A DNA stretch of 64,000 nucleotides, taken from contig NC_015703.1 of assembly GCF_000218895.1 (NCBI RefSeq), positions 1,053,501-1,117,500 on the forward strand. The letters are read 5' to 3'. This DNA is from Runella slithyformis DSM 19594. GTDB taxonomy: Bacteria > Bacteroidota > Bacteroidia > Cytophagales > Spirosomataceae. A program made the position numbers and the translations under genes. This document shows, one piece after another, positions 1 to 10,600 of the stretch (positions are counted from its first letter, which is position 1; each line of letters opens with the position of its first letter). Under the pieces are notes generated by a model, which worked only from the letters and a program-made list of their open reading frames with translations, ran no database searches and was not told the origin of the DNA.

Positions 1-339
1 TTGATGGGTGATCTGGTGAAATTTTATGCCGTACGCGGTACCGACTTTTTCTATTGGTTTTATCCGTACGCCAACAATCACCACAAATACGCTGACTATG
101 AAAACATCAACGGCAAATCATTGTATTACCCGTTTGAAGAGAATGCGCTGCGAAAAGCCGCCGCTGCCTCGGCCGAAGCGCTGAACGTTCATATTTACGG
201 AGGCGACGCCATTGTGGGCAAAGACGGGCGATTCCACATCATTGACCTGAATGACTGGCCCAGTTTTGCTCCGTGCCGAAAAGAAGCCTCCGAATCCATT
301 GCACAAGCCATTTTTCAACAATTTACCGTAGCCATTTGA
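1..339 (+). CDS. C-terminal part of an ATP-grasp-like protein (5' end outside window)
   Basis: The visible 112 residues look like the last part of a larger protein whose start lies before base 1. Near the end it has DLNDWPSFAPCR. An acidic residue plus Asn at this place is typical of the metal-binding end of ATP-grasp folds (D-x-N). The preceding GGDAIVGKDGRFHIID resembles the beta hairpin that leads into that motif. The stop TGA overlaps the ATG of the next gene by one base (TGATG), so the two are probably translationally coupled. The product may ligate or phosphorylate a small molecule used by the downstream lipid enzymes, but that is inference. The call rests on a short C-terminus only. 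Confidence 0.45.
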   Translation: MMGDLVKFYAVRGTDFFYWFYPYANNHHKYADYENINGKSLYYPFEENALRKAAAASAEALNVHIYGGDAIVGKDGRFHIIDLNDWPSFAPCRKEASESIAQAIFQQFTVAI

Positions 340-1286
340 TGGAAAATTTGACCAAAACACCACCCATTGACCCAAAGGAGGCACCCCAAAACAGCGCTTT
401 TCAAAACTCACTGAAATCAAGTGATACCGAAGAGCAGATCGACATCTGGTTTTATCGCCCGATAGGCTATCGAATCGCGCTTTTCTGTGCAAAGGTCGGC
501 ATCACGCCCAATCCCGTGACCATCGTCAGCATCTTTTTCGGCGTGGCGGCGGGGATCCTGTTTTATTATCAGGAATTGTGGATAAACGTGATCGGAATGT
601 TGCTGCTGGTGTTTGCCAACTCCCTCGACAGTGCCGACGGGCAACTCGCCCGCATGACCAACAATAAAAGTCGTTTGGGAAGGATCTTAGACGGCGCAGC
701 GGGAGATTTTTGGTTTATTTCCATTCACATAGCTCTGTGTCTGCGCAGCCAAAATGAAGGCTGGAGCGCGTTTATCTGGGTGCCCGGCGTGGTAGCGGGG
801 GCATCGCACGTGGTGCAGTCGGCCATGGCTGATTACTACCGCAACGTGCATTTGTTCTTCATCAAAGGCACCTCGGGCAGTGAATTGGACAACAGCCGTG
901 AATTGCAAAAAGAATACGATACGCTTTCCTGGTCAAAAAACTTTGGCATGAAGCTGGTGGCGCGGTTTTACTTAAACTATACCAAAATGCAGGAAAGCTT
1001 CTCGCCAAACCTGCAAAAGCTGCTGGGGGTTGTTCGTCAAAAATACCCCTCAGGATTGCCCCAATGGCTGGTGACTGAGTTTAGAGCGCAAAATAAGCCC
1101 CTGATGAAATATACCAATATCATTCAGTTCAATACGCGGGTTCTGTTTTTGTTTTTGTGGTTGTTTATCGACCAAGCCTGGATCTATTTTCTGTTTGATA
1201 TCTTTATCCTGAACCCCATTCTCATCTACATGTGCGTGAGTCAGGAAAAAGTAAGTCGTCATTTTTACCAAAAAATTATTTCTTAA
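339..1286 (+). CDS. CDP-alcohol phosphatidyltransferase family membrane enzyme
   Basis: An integral membrane protein of about 315 residues that should transfer a phosphatidyl (or similar) group from a CDP-activated donor to an alcohol. The family signature is visible as DSADGQLAR followed by a G and the Asp-rich end LDGAAGD. The last two Asp are four residues apart here, where the textbook motif has three; this looks like a subfamily trait. Hydrophobic segments lie before and after the motif and at the C-terminus. An upstream in-frame start at 273 exists, but the ATG at 339 overlaps the previous stop and is preferred. The head-group alcohol cannot be read from sequence. Its neighbours (HAD, PfkB kinase, flippase-like protein) suggest a dedicated unusual phospholipid pathway. 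Confidence 0.85.
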   Translation: MENLTKTPPIDPKEAPQNSAFQNSLKSSDTEEQIDIWFYRPIGYRIALFCAKVGITPNPVTIVSIFFGVAAGILFYYQELWINVIGMLLLVFANSLDSADGQLARMTNNKSRLGRILDGAAGDFWFISIHIALCLRSQNEGWSAFIWVPGVVAGASHVVQSAMADYYRNVHLFFIKGTSGSELDNSRELQKEYDTLSWSKNFGMKLVARFYLNYTKMQESFSPNLQKLLGVVRQKYPSGLPQWLVTEFRAQNKPLMKYTNIIQFNTRVLFLFLWLFIDQAWIYFLFDIFILNPILIYMCVSQEKVSRHFYQKIIS

Positions 1287-1287
1287 C

Positions 1288-2319
1288 TTGAAAAGAACCA
1301 CCCTCTATAAGGCCCTGTTTTTGGTCCTCGGTATTTTCTTCCTGGGCTATATGGTGCATGGCATGGGGCTTGACGTGATTGGAGCCAATATCCAAAAAAT
1401 GGGTTTTTGGTTTATTCCCGTTATTGGCAGTTGGCTGGTGATTTACATTCTGAATGCGTTTGCCTTTAAAGCCATCATCGAAGAGCCGCAACTGCCCGCA
1501 AGCGACCTGCCTTTTGGGTCGGTACTTCGGCTGACCATCACGGGCTACGTCATCAATTATATCACTCCTTTTGTGGCATTGGGCGGTGAGCCGTACCGAA
1601 TCCTATTGCTCAAGCCCGCTTTGGGGATTCGTAAAGCCAGCTCATCCGTATTGCTGTACAGCCTGATGCACATGTTTTCGCACGTGTTATTTTGGCTGGC
1701 CTCCATTGTACTCATTGTGGCGGTGGTCCCTCTCACCCCACTTATGCTCATGGGATGCGGAATTATGCTGGTGGTAGGCGTGCTGCTGGGGCTTTGGTTC
1801 ATTCGCGTCTATAAACGCGGCCTGACGGTCAGTACGTTTCGGTTGTTAGAGAAAATCCCGTTTGTCAAAAAGAAAGCAGCCGCTTTTTTTCAGGAAAAAA
1901 GAGAAGCCTTGTACGAAATTGACGAGCAAATCAGAATTTTATACGCTGAGCGAAAACCCCGCTTTTACACTTCCCTGGCGCTTGAATTTGTGGCGCGCGT
2001 GGTGGGTTGCGCCGAAATTTATTTTACGGCACAGGCTATCGGGCTTGATATGTCAATCACAGAATCATTGATCGTCAGTTCGGGTTCTTCGCTATTTGCC
2101 AACCTGATCTTTTTCTTTCCCATGCAACTCGGCACCCGCGAAGGAGGCTTGGCGCTGGCTTTGCAGAGCATCGGAATGCCCGCCGCTGCAGGGCTTTTTA
2201 TCGGTATTGTGGTACGTATCCGAGAGTTGGTTTGGATTTTCATTGGACTCCTGCTGCTCCGCAAAACTAAGGTGACCCCCCCGGCTGTAGTGGTGAATCA
2301 GCCCATGATGAATGAGTAA
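1288..2319 (+). CDS. Lysylphosphatidylglycerol synthase TM-region / flippase-like membrane protein (UPF0104)
   Basis: A 343-residue polytopic membrane protein with roughly eight hydrophobic segments. It has the family's polar patches such as GYVINYITPFVALGGEPYR near residue 90 and FFPMQLGTREGG near residue 270. These are typical of the UPF0104/LPG_synthase_TM domain, which in MprF moves lipids across the membrane. The start is a TTG one base after the upstream stop, so it is in an operon with the CDP-alcohol transferase. A natural inference is that it flips the lipid made by that enzyme. A second family member lies at 31932-32975. Confidence 0.8.
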   Translation: MKRTTLYKALFLVLGIFFLGYMVHGMGLDVIGANIQKMGFWFIPVIGSWLVIYILNAFAFKAIIEEPQLPASDLPFGSVLRLTITGYVINYITPFVALGGEPYRILLLKPALGIRKASSSVLLYSLMHMFSHVLFWLASIVLIVAVVPLTPLMLMGCGIMLVVGVLLGLWFIRVYKRGLTVSTFRLLEKIPFVKKKAAAFFQEKREALYEIDEQIRILYAERKPRFYTSLALEFVARVVGCAEIYFTAQAIGLDMSITESLIVSSGSSLFANLIFFFPMQLGTREGGLALALQSIGMPAAAGLFIGIVVRIRELVWIFIGLLLLRKTKVTPPAVVVNQPMMNE

Positions 2320-2354
2320 ATTTATTCACTAATCACTAATTCACACATTGAACT

Positions 2355-3065
2355 ATGATAAAAGGAGTTTTACTGGATTACGGCGGCACGATCGACACCA
2401 ATGGATTGCACTGGGGGGGAGTCTTGTGGGAAAGTTACCGGAAATACAAAGTCCCGATTGATCGCGAGACCTTCTCAAAAGCTTATTCGTTTGGAGAGCG
2501 TGCTTTGGCCATTCACCCGATCGTGAAGCCCGCACATACGTTTTTAGACACGCTGCGCTTGAAAATTGAACAACAGTTTCTATTTTTAAGAGATAATGGG
2601 TGGAAGGGAGAAGCTGACTTGATGGAAGCCATTGCAGCAGACTGTCACCTTTTTGCCAAAACTACTGTGGCGCAGGCCGCTCCCGTATTGGAGCAACTTG
2701 CCAAACGCGGTCCGCTGGTGATGGTTTCTAATTTTTACGGAAACATCCACAGTGTTTTGCGGGATTTTGGCATTGATGCTTATTTCAGTACGGTGGTAGA
2801 ATCGGCCGTAGTGGGCGTCCGAAAGCCCGATCCGGCCATCTATCAACTCGGAGTAGACGCGTTGCAATTGCCCGCCCAAGAATGCGTGGTCATAGGCGAC
2901 TCGTACAGCAAGGACATTGTTCCGGGCCACGAGACCGGCTGTAAAACCATCTGGCTGAATGTGCAGGGCTGGGAAGATACCGACCGAAAAGCAGCTTCGG
3001 TCGCCGACCTTGAAATCAACAATTTTGCCTCGGTTATTGAGGCAATTGAGGCGTTGAGCCGTTAG
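2355..3065 (+). CDS. HAD-superfamily hydrolase
   Basis: A 236-residue soluble protein with all four HAD motifs in order: nucleophile motif LLDYGGTID (Asp8), motif II MVSNF, motif III Lys in RKPDPAIYQ, and motif IV VIGDSYSKD. The Asp that normally sits two residues after the nucleophile and acts as general acid is Gly (D-Y-G-G-T). This lowers confidence in a classical phosphatase reaction, although DYGGT variants are common in Bacteroidota HADs. It follows the flippase-like gene by 35 bases. A head-group or lipid-phosphate phosphatase would fit the locus (inference). Confidence 0.8.
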   Translation: MIKGVLLDYGGTIDTNGLHWGGVLWESYRKYKVPIDRETFSKAYSFGERALAIHPIVKPAHTFLDTLRLKIEQQFLFLRDNGWKGEADLMEAIAADCHLFAKTTVAQAAPVLEQLAKRGPLVMVSNFYGNIHSVLRDFGIDAYFSTVVESAVVGVRKPDPAIYQLGVDALQLPAQECVVIGDSYSKDIVPGHETGCKTIWLNVQGWEDTDRKAASVADLEINNFASVIEAIEALSR

Positions 3066-3110
3066 GCCCCGCGTCACATGAAAAATACTGACACTAATTA
3101 CGATAAAAGT

Positions 3111-4037
3111 ATGTACGATATATGCACCATCGGCCATATCACACTTGATAAAGTGGTGACGCCTCAATCGGTTAAATACATGCCGGGAGGCACTTCCTTT
3201 TATTTTTCCAAAGCCCTGCAAAAGGAAAAGATCCGCTATGCCCTGGTCACGGCACTGGCACCGAGCGAACTGGGGGTGGTGACAGAACTGCGAAACTCGG
3301 GCGTTACGGTATATGCCTTGCCCAGTGAGCATTCGGTGTATTTTGAGAATATTTACCCTCAGAATCAGAACCACCGTGAGCAGAATGTATTGCAGAAAGC
3401 CTCGCCGTTTGATGTACCTGTTCTACCCGATATTGAGGCTAAAATCTATCATTTAGGACCTTTACTTTCCGACGACATTTCGTTGGAACTCCTGAAATTG
3501 CTGGCCTCCAAAGGCATTGTTTCGCTGGATATCCAGGGGTATTTACGGTACGTGAAAGACAAAAAGGTGCTGTACAAAGACTGGGTCGATAAAAAAGAAG
3601 CCTTGCCGCACGTGAGTATCCTGAAAGCCAATGAGTTTGAAATGGAAGTGCTGACCGGAAGGAGTAAAGTACAGGAAGGTGCAAAATACCTGGCCGATAT
3701 GGGCGTCAAAGAAGTGATCATTACCTTGGGCAGCCACGGCTCGGTCATCTATACCGACGGTCATTTCCACAAGATTCCCGCATTTACGCCCACCAATGTA
3801 GTGGATGCCACCGGCTGCGGCGATACGTACATGGCCGGCTACCTATCCAAAAAAATAGCCGGTGCCGACATAGTGGAAGCGGGGGAATTCGGCGCGGCGA
3901 TGGCCACCATCAATATCGAAGCTTCGGGTCCTTTTTCGGGCGATTTTGCCAAAGTGGAAAAAGTATTGAAAAATGGAACCCAGGAAGGGTATGAAAAGGT
4001 TTTCTCCTGGGCAGAGGCTTGGTCTTCGGTCGTATAA
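3111..4037 (+). CDS. PfkB-family carbohydrate kinase
   Basis: A soluble sugar or nucleoside kinase of the ribokinase fold, about 308 residues. The N-terminal strand and lid (MYDICTIGHITLDKVV, then MPGGTSFYFSKAL) bind the sugar. The C-terminal PfkB signature DATGCGDTYMAGY holds the catalytic Asp and anion hole; Cys replaces the more usual Ala in GAGD. I chose ATG 3111 because MYDICTIGH aligns with family N-termini; an upstream ATG at 3078 would add 11 polar residues. It lies 45 bases after the HAD gene and is probably in the same transcript. The substrate is unknown; a sugar or polyol entering head-group synthesis is an inference. Confidence 0.82.
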   Translation: MYDICTIGHITLDKVVTPQSVKYMPGGTSFYFSKALQKEKIRYALVTALAPSELGVVTELRNSGVTVYALPSEHSVYFENIYPQNQNHREQNVLQKASPFDVPVLPDIEAKIYHLGPLLSDDISLELLKLLASKGIVSLDIQGYLRYVKDKKVLYKDWVDKKEALPHVSILKANEFEMEVLTGRSKVQEGAKYLADMGVKEVIITLGSHGSVIYTDGHFHKIPAFTPTNVVDATGCGDTYMAGYLSKKIAGADIVEAGEFGAAMATINIEASGPFSGDFAKVEKVLKNGTQEGYEKVFSWAEAWSSVV

Positions 4038-4038
4038 T

Positions 4039-4632
4039 ATGTTTTTCAGAAGGATTACAATTACCATGAAATTTCCGATTGTCCTATGGCTGTTGATTGC
4101 CCCTTTGCTTTTTTCGTTTTCAACGCTGACCGGCAAAGCAGACAAAACACCACTCCCCGACCCCGAAACCTTTCCCGTTCCCAACGGAATTCCGGGACTG
4201 CTGTTTTACATACAACGCGACCCCAATACCAATACGATCTGCTATGAGATCAATATCAATAAATACGGTCAATTGGAAAACGATGACCCCGTTCATGCTT
4301 TCTGGATACGGTATCCGGAAGGAGGAACGCGCAAAGACCTGAACTATATCCAACGGAAGTTTGCCTACGGCATCAACGTAAAAGCCACGGGCAACGAACG
4401 CTATGAATTGAGGTCAGTAGCGTATTCGAAGCTTCCTTTGCTGCTGAAAAAAGATATCAAAAACAATTTTCGAGTCTATACCGATATTAATAAAAAAGAA
4501 TGCGTGCTGAACCGGGTGTTCATTCGCATTGACGGCGGGACGTTCTGGTCGCCCAATGTGTTGTATATTGAACTGAAAGGAACGGAAACCGCAACGGGAA
4601 AAACGGTAACTCAACGCATCAAGCCGTCTTAA
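4039..4632 (+). CDS. DUF4833-family secreted protein
   Basis: About 197 residues. The start ATG 4039 lies one base after the kinase stop; ATG 4066 (MKFPIVLWLLIAPLLF) is an alternative. An N-terminal hydrophobic signal segment is followed by the DUF4833 core: NGIPGLLFYIQRDPNTNTICYEIN, then DPVHAFWIRYPEGG and LNYIQRKFAYGI. The domain has no assigned reaction. The tight junction to the PfkB gene places it last in the 0-4.6 kb cluster, so a role in the periplasm connected with the same lipid pathway is possible but unproven. Confidence 0.75.
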   Translation: MFFRRITITMKFPIVLWLLIAPLLFSFSTLTGKADKTPLPDPETFPVPNGIPGLLFYIQRDPNTNTICYEININKYGQLENDDPVHAFWIRYPEGGTRKDLNYIQRKFAYGINVKATGNERYELRSVAYSKLPLLLKKDIKNNFRVYTDINKKECVLNRVFIRIDGGTFWSPNVLYIELKGTETATGKTVTQRIKPS

Positions 4633-5122
4633 CACGGTTCTGAATTAAGTTTTCGGGTTCACTTCATTGTACTTCCTTCTCTGACACAACCGCCTCCCGA
4701 ATCGTTGTTTTTCATTTAAGTATACCATTCAGCAGGATATTCATACGTTGATTATGGATATCGAGTGAACCCTTTTATAAATTTATTGTTTTATTATCTA
4801 TATCCACCGAAGGTACTATTCACATCATTCGTATTTCTTATCATCCCGAATGGCCTGTGCGCCCCCTGCCGGACAGTCCGGAATTCTTTCCATGACGGGA
4901 AGAATTTGAAAGCATCATCATTCGGTCAGTTAAGACAGTAAAAGATTATGAAAAAAATGCCTGTACTCAGCAGCAGCCCTCTTTCGGTTGCTTGGGTGAA
5001 CGTTATGCCGCCCCTGTTCATTGCCCATCCGTTAAAGTCCAACGATTCCTGATATCAGTGCCCCTCCCCTCGCGCATCTCCTCTTTATTCATTTTTTCAA
5101 TGCAGTATAACTTTTACCCTGA
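4633..5122. other. 490-base intergenic stretch, no gene supported
   Basis: No reading frame with family character, RNA gene or strong hairpin was seen. The stretch separates the lipid cluster from the efflux operon and should carry the efflux promoter. Just before the tolC-like ATG there is TATAACTTTT, one base off the Bacteroidota -7 consensus TAnnTTTG, which is only a weak candidate. Confidence 0.5.
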
Positions 5123-6469
5123 ATGAGCTATTGGTCCAAATCAGAAAAGATACTTTTCACTCTGATTGCCGCGTTGTCCCTTCTGCATATGCCTTATCGG
5201 CTCATGGCCCAATCGTCTTCCGAAAACGGCACGTTGGATAAGGCTACGCTGGAAGAAGTGGTCAGGTATGCCCTCCGAAATCAGCCCCTGATCCGGCAAT
5301 CGATCATTGATGAGCGTATTACCGAAAACAATATTAAAAGCAGGCTCGCGGATTGGTATCCGCAAATCAACTTCAATTACAATCTGCAACATAACTTCAT
5401 CGTTCAAACCAGCATCATCGGCGGCAACCCCGTCAAGCTGGGCGTGAGTAATCTCTCGGCGGGGCAGTTTACTGTCTCCCAACCGCTCTTCAACCGCGAT
5501 GTACTTTTGGCGCGACGTACCCAAAACGATGTGCGATTGCAGGCAAGTCAGTTGACGTCGTCCAACAAGACCGATCTGGCCGTGGATGTGTCCAAAGCCT
5601 TTTACGATGTATTGACCACCTTACAGCAGATCGACATTGCCAATGAAGACATTGTCCGATTGGAACGAAGCCTGAAAGATGCGCAGAATCAGTACAAAGC
5701 GGGTGTGGCCGATAAAATTGACTATAAACGCGCGTTGATTTCCCTCAATAATACCAAAGCCTCGAAAAAAAGTAACGAAGAGGTACTCAAAGGGAAATTG
5801 GAATACCTCAAATCGTTGATGGGATACCCCAAAGAGCAGAGCCTGAATCTTCAGTACGACAGTCTGCAAATGGAGCGGGAGATCTTTCTGGATACACTTC
5901 AGGGTGCGCAATATACCTCCCGCATTGAATATCAATTATTGAGTACCCAAAAACGCTTGTTGGAATACAATTATCAATACGAAAAATGGAGTTATTTACC
6001 CACGGTCGCGGCCAACGGGGCCTATAACCTTAACTTCCAGAATAACCGATTTTTTGATCTGTACACCAAAAATTTCCCTAACTCCTTCGCAGCCATCACG
6101 TTTTCATTGCCCCTGTATCAGGGTGGCAAACGTAAGCTCAACATCAATACCGCCGAATGGCAATTGAAACGCATTGATCTGGAAATCAAACGCCTGCAAC
6201 TGAATGTCAATGCTGAATACGCGCGCGCTTTGGGCAATTACAAAGGCAGTCTGACCAATCTGCTCACCCAGAAAGAAAACATGGACCTGGCCCGTGAAGT
6301 GTACGATATTCTTCAGCTGCAATACCGCTCGGGCATTAAAGCCTACCTGGAAGTAATCACCTCCGAAACGGATCTGCGACTGGCACGCATCAACTATTAT
6401 AACGCACTTTATCAGGTACTTTCTACTAAAATTGACGTGCAAAAAGCGCTGGGTCAACTAAATTATTAA
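5123..6469 (+). CDS. TolC-family outer membrane efflux channel
   Basis: A 448-residue outer membrane factor. An N-terminal signal peptide (about residues 1-30, ending ...RLMAQ) precedes two OEP repeats rich in coiled-coil helices. LEEVVRYALRNQPLI is the usual first helix of the family, and AITFSLPLYQGGKRK is the second-repeat strand/hinge. It is expected to trimerise and form the exit duct for the adaptor and RND pump encoded next. It starts the efflux operon; the adaptor gene begins 20 bases after its stop. The substrate range cannot be inferred. Confidence 0.92.
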   Translation: MSYWSKSEKILFTLIAALSLLHMPYRLMAQSSSENGTLDKATLEEVVRYALRNQPLIRQSIIDERITENNIKSRLADWYPQINFNYNLQHNFIVQTSIIGGNPVKLGVSNLSAGQFTVSQPLFNRDVLLARRTQNDVRLQASQLTSSNKTDLAVDVSKAFYDVLTTLQQIDIANEDIVRLERSLKDAQNQYKAGVADKIDYKRALISLNNTKASKKSNEEVLKGKLEYLKSLMGYPKEQSLNLQYDSLQMEREIFLDTLQGAQYTSRIEYQLLSTQKRLLEYNYQYEKWSYLPTVAANGAYNLNFQNNRFFDLYTKNFPNSFAAITFSLPLYQGGKRKLNINTAEWQLKRIDLEIKRLQLNVNAEYARALGNYKGSLTNLLTQKENMDLAREVYDILQLQYRSGIKAYLEVITSETDLRLARINYYNALYQVLSTKIDVQKALGQLNY

Positions 6470-6489
6470 CTACTGAATCACCGAATAAC

Positions 6490-7602
6490 ATGTATTCGAA
6501 TCTCATACACAATTTTACCATTGCCCTGTCTATTGTACTGCTGGCTTCATGCGATAAAAAAGAAGAACAAAAAACAGCGGCTCAACAGGCACCGCCCGCC
6601 GTAGCCGTTACGCTGGAGGAAGTAACCACGACCGATGCCGTGTATTACGACGAATACCCCGCCTCCGTTATTCCGTTAAATCAGGTAGAACTGCGCCCGC
6701 AGGTGACGGGCTTTATTACGGGCGTACATTTTCAGGACGGCGCACGCGTCAGGAAAGGGCAGCTTTTGTACTCGATTGATGCTCAGCTCTATTCGGCCAA
6801 TTATGAGCAGGCCGTAGCCAACCTCAAAGTGCAGGAAGCCAACGTGAACAAAGCCCAAAAAGATGCCGACCGTTATCACGAATTGGATAAGAACGACGCC
6901 GTCGCCAAGCAGTTGGTCGACAATGCCGACGCGGCTCTCGAAGTAGCCAAAAAACAGGCCGAAGCGGCCAAGGCCAATATTTCGGCGGTATCCACGAGCG
7001 TGCGTTATACCAAAGTAATGGCTCCTTTTGACGGGGTCATCGGTATCTCGCTCGTCAAACCGGGAGCGGCCGTTTCGGCGGGACAAACCATCCTGAATAC
7101 GGTTTCGACCGACGGGCAGCTCGCCGTGGATTTCGGCGTTGACCAAAAAGAAATTTACCGCTTCACGACGTTACTCAAAAATAAAGCCTCCGGAGATTCA
7201 ACGTTTACGTTGGCTTTTGGAAAAGACATTTATCCCTATCCGGGCAAAATTCAACTCATTGACCGCGCCGTAGACCCGCAAACGGGAACCATCAAAACGC
7301 GGTTGATCTTCCCTAATCATGATAATTTACTGCGCGCCGGAATGACCGGCACGGTGCGAGTGTTAAACAGAGCATCGACCAAATCAGTCGTGATTCCGTA
7401 CAAAGCCGTGACCGAGCAATTAGGCGAATTTTTTGTGTACGTAGCCCGAGACAGCAGCAAGGTAAGTCAGCGGAGAATTGTGCCGGGCCAGCCATTGGGC
7501 ACCAAAATTATTGTCAAAGAAGGTTTGAAAGAAGGCGAGAAGATCGCCGTAGAAGGGGTGCAGAACTTACGCGAAGGCTCCGTCATTAAAACGGATAAAT
7601 AG
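6490..7602 (+). CDS. RND efflux periplasmic adaptor (membrane fusion) lipoprotein
   Basis: A 370-residue HlyD/AcrA-type subunit. The signal ends with lipobox LASC, so Cys should be lipid-anchored. The split lipoyl halves are visible (VELRPQVTGFITGVHFQDGARVRKGQLLYSID and, later, TKVMAPFDGVIGISLVKPGAAV), flanking a helical hairpin at roughly residues 95-160, then beta-barrel and membrane-proximal domains. It bridges the inner-membrane pump and the TolC-like channel. It sits between their genes, 52 bases before the pump. Confidence 0.92.
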   Translation: MYSNLIHNFTIALSIVLLASCDKKEEQKTAAQQAPPAVAVTLEEVTTTDAVYYDEYPASVIPLNQVELRPQVTGFITGVHFQDGARVRKGQLLYSIDAQLYSANYEQAVANLKVQEANVNKAQKDADRYHELDKNDAVAKQLVDNADAALEVAKKQAEAAKANISAVSTSVRYTKVMAPFDGVIGISLVKPGAAVSAGQTILNTVSTDGQLAVDFGVDQKEIYRFTTLLKNKASGDSTFTLAFGKDIYPYPGKIQLIDRAVDPQTGTIKTRLIFPNHDNLLRAGMTGTVRVLNRASTKSVVIPYKAVTEQLGEFFVYVARDSSKVSQRRIVPGQPLGTKIIVKEGLKEGEKIAVEGVQNLREGSVIKTDK

Positions 7603-7654
7603 TTTCAGGAGTCAGGTCAGAAGCGAGGAGTGAGTTAATCAAAAATACTAAAAA

Positions 7655-10600
7655 ATGATTGCAGATATTTTCATCAAACGGCCCATTACCGCCATCGTAT
7701 CGTCGATCGTGATTGTATTGGTGGGACTGATCGCCCTGTCGACTTTGCCCATTGCCCAATACCCCGACGTCACGCCGCCGACCGTATCGGTGTCGGGCAA
7801 CTTCATCGGGGCCGATGCCCAGACGGTGGAGCAAACCACCACGACTGCCATGGAAACCCAGATCAACGGTGTGCCGGGCATGAGCTACATGTCAAGCACC
7901 AGCACGAGCAGCGGACAAAGCGGGGTAAACGTGGTGTTTGAGGTGGGCACGGATGTCAACATCGCAGCATTGGATGTGCAAAACCGCGTCAGCGTAGCAG
8001 AGCCGTCATTGCCCGATGCCGTCAAACGTTTGGGCATTACGGTGCGCAAACGCCAACCGAGTATCATGGTGGTATTGGCTTTGTATTCACCCAAAGGCAC
8101 GCACGACGCGCAGTTTATCGGCAACTACGCCAACATCTACCTGAAAGACGCCCTCCAGCGGGTCAAAGGCGTGGGCGATATTGTCTCACGCGCCGATGAC
8201 TTCGGAATGCGTATCTGGCTGAATCCTGATAAACTCGCTTCACTCCGCATGACGCCCGCCGATATTTCAGCGGCGCTGTCGGAACAAAACCTCCAGATCG
8301 CGGCAGGGACCGTAGGCGGCAACCCGCAGCCCAACACGCAAACCTTTGAATACAGTGTATTGACCAACAGCCGTTTGAATACCAAAGAGCAGTTTGAAGA
8401 CATCGTGGTTCGCTCCTCTCCGGCCGACGGCCGCGTAGTGTATCTGCGCGACGTGGCGCGGGTAGAATTGGGTAAGTTTGATTACGGAGCCAATGCGTTT
8501 GTCAGTGGCAAACCCGCCGCGTTTGTGCTCATCTACCAGGCCCCGGGCGCCAACGCCCTGGAAACCTACGACGGCGTAGTCAAAGCCCTGGAATCCATGA
8601 AAAAAACGTTTCCCAAAGACATCGACTACGTGATGCCGACCGAGACCGCCACCGTGGTGCGGGTTTCCATCAACGAGGTATTGAAAACCTTCGCAGAAGC
8701 CCTGGTACTGGTGGTCATTGTCGTATTTTTGTTTCTGCAAAACTGGCGCGCTACGCTGATTCCGATCCTGGCTATTCCCGTTTCGCTCATCGGTACATTC
8801 ATTTTCTTTATTCCGTTTGGGTTTACCATCAATACCCTCACGCTGTTTGCGTTTGTATTGGCCATCGGCATTGTGGTCGATGACGCCATCGTGGTCGTAG
8901 AAGCCGTTCAGCATAACATTGACCACGAAAAGCTTTCGCCCAAAGACGCTACCGTCAAAGCCATGAAAGAAATTTCGGGGCCGGTGATTGCCATTGCGTT
9001 GATTTTAGCAGCGGTGTTTGTACCCGTAAGTTTCGTACCCGGCATTGTGGGGCGTTTGTACCAGCAGTTTGCCATTACGATCGCGGTTTCGGTACTTCTC
9101 TCGGCCTTTGTGGCGCTTTCCCTGACACCGGCTTTATGCGCTACCATGCTTCGTCCTTCCAAAGGAGCCAACGACAGGAAAAATGGGCTGGAGAAATTCT
9201 TCGACCGTTTCAATGCCTGGTTTGAAAGAGTGTCGCATTCGTACACCAACGGTGTGGCCAAATGGATTAAAGGAACACCTTACGTAATGGTGATGATGGT
9301 GTGTTTGTTCGTAGGCTTATTTTTTCTGTTTAAAAACAAACCCACCGGCTTTATTCCCGTGGAAGACGAAGGTCGCCTTTTTGTCACCTACGAAATGCAG
9401 GAAGCTACCTCCACCACGCGCAACATTGCGATGATCAGGGAAATCATGAAACGCGTCGAATCCATTCCCGAAGTACGGGTCGTAGGAGGATTGGCCGGGC
9501 TGAACATTCTCAGTTTTTCCAATAAATCCAATGTAGGGACGCTGTTTATCAACCTGCACCCGTGGGCGGAGCGAAAAGGAGCCGAGCACCATGTGCAGAG
9601 CGTCATTAAGGAAATTCAAAAACGCACCGCCGACATTCGCGAAGCGCGGGTACTGGCCATTGCTCCGCCGGCCATCCCGGGTTTGGGAGCCACGTCAGGA
9701 TTTACGTTTCAGTTGCAGCAAACCACGAGTACCGACAATATTCAACAGTTTGAAGGAGTGGCCCGTACTTTTCTCGGTGCCCTGACCAAACGGCCCGAGA
9801 TCGGAACCGCTTTTACGTTCTTCAATACCCGGACCCCAAGCTACAAGATCGACGTAGACCGCGAGAAAACCAAGAAATTGGGCGTATCTGTGTCTGAGGT
9901 TTTCAGTTCATTATCTGCCATGCTGGGAAGTAATTACGTGAATGATTTTAATCTGTACGGGCGAAATTTCCGCGTAGTGGTGCAGGCCGACAGCAGTTTT
10001 CGGACATCATTGGACAAAATAGAGAAATTTTACGTGCGCAACCGCGAAGGAAACATGATTCCGCTGAGCGCCCTTGTCACCACCAAAGTGGTCGAAAATC
10101 CTGCCCTTATCTCGCACTACAACATTTATCGCTCCGTCGAGATCAACGGAACGCCCAAGCCCGGCTTCAGCAGCGGACAGGCCATTACGGCCCTGCGGGA
10201 AGTTGCCGCCGAAACCCTGCCCGCCGGCTATGGCTATGAGTTTTCGGGCATGAGCAGCGAGGAGATTAAAGCGGGCGACAGCACCACCACGATCTTTGCC
10301 ATTTCGATCGTGTTTGTCTTTCTTTTTCTCGCCGCACTGTACGAGAGCTGGTCGATTCCGTTCTCGGTTCTGTTTGCGGTTCCCATCGGTGCATTCGGTT
10401 CTATCTTAACGCTCACGTTTTTGCCCAATTTATCCAACAACATCTACGCCCAGATCGGATTGATTACCTTGATCGGTCTGGCGGCTAAAAACGCCATTCT
10501 GATCGTGGAATTTGCCAAAGAGCGCGTAGACAGCGGTATGGAAGTAGTGCAGGCCACCCTGGAAGCCGTCCAATTACGTCTTCGGCCCATTATTATGACT

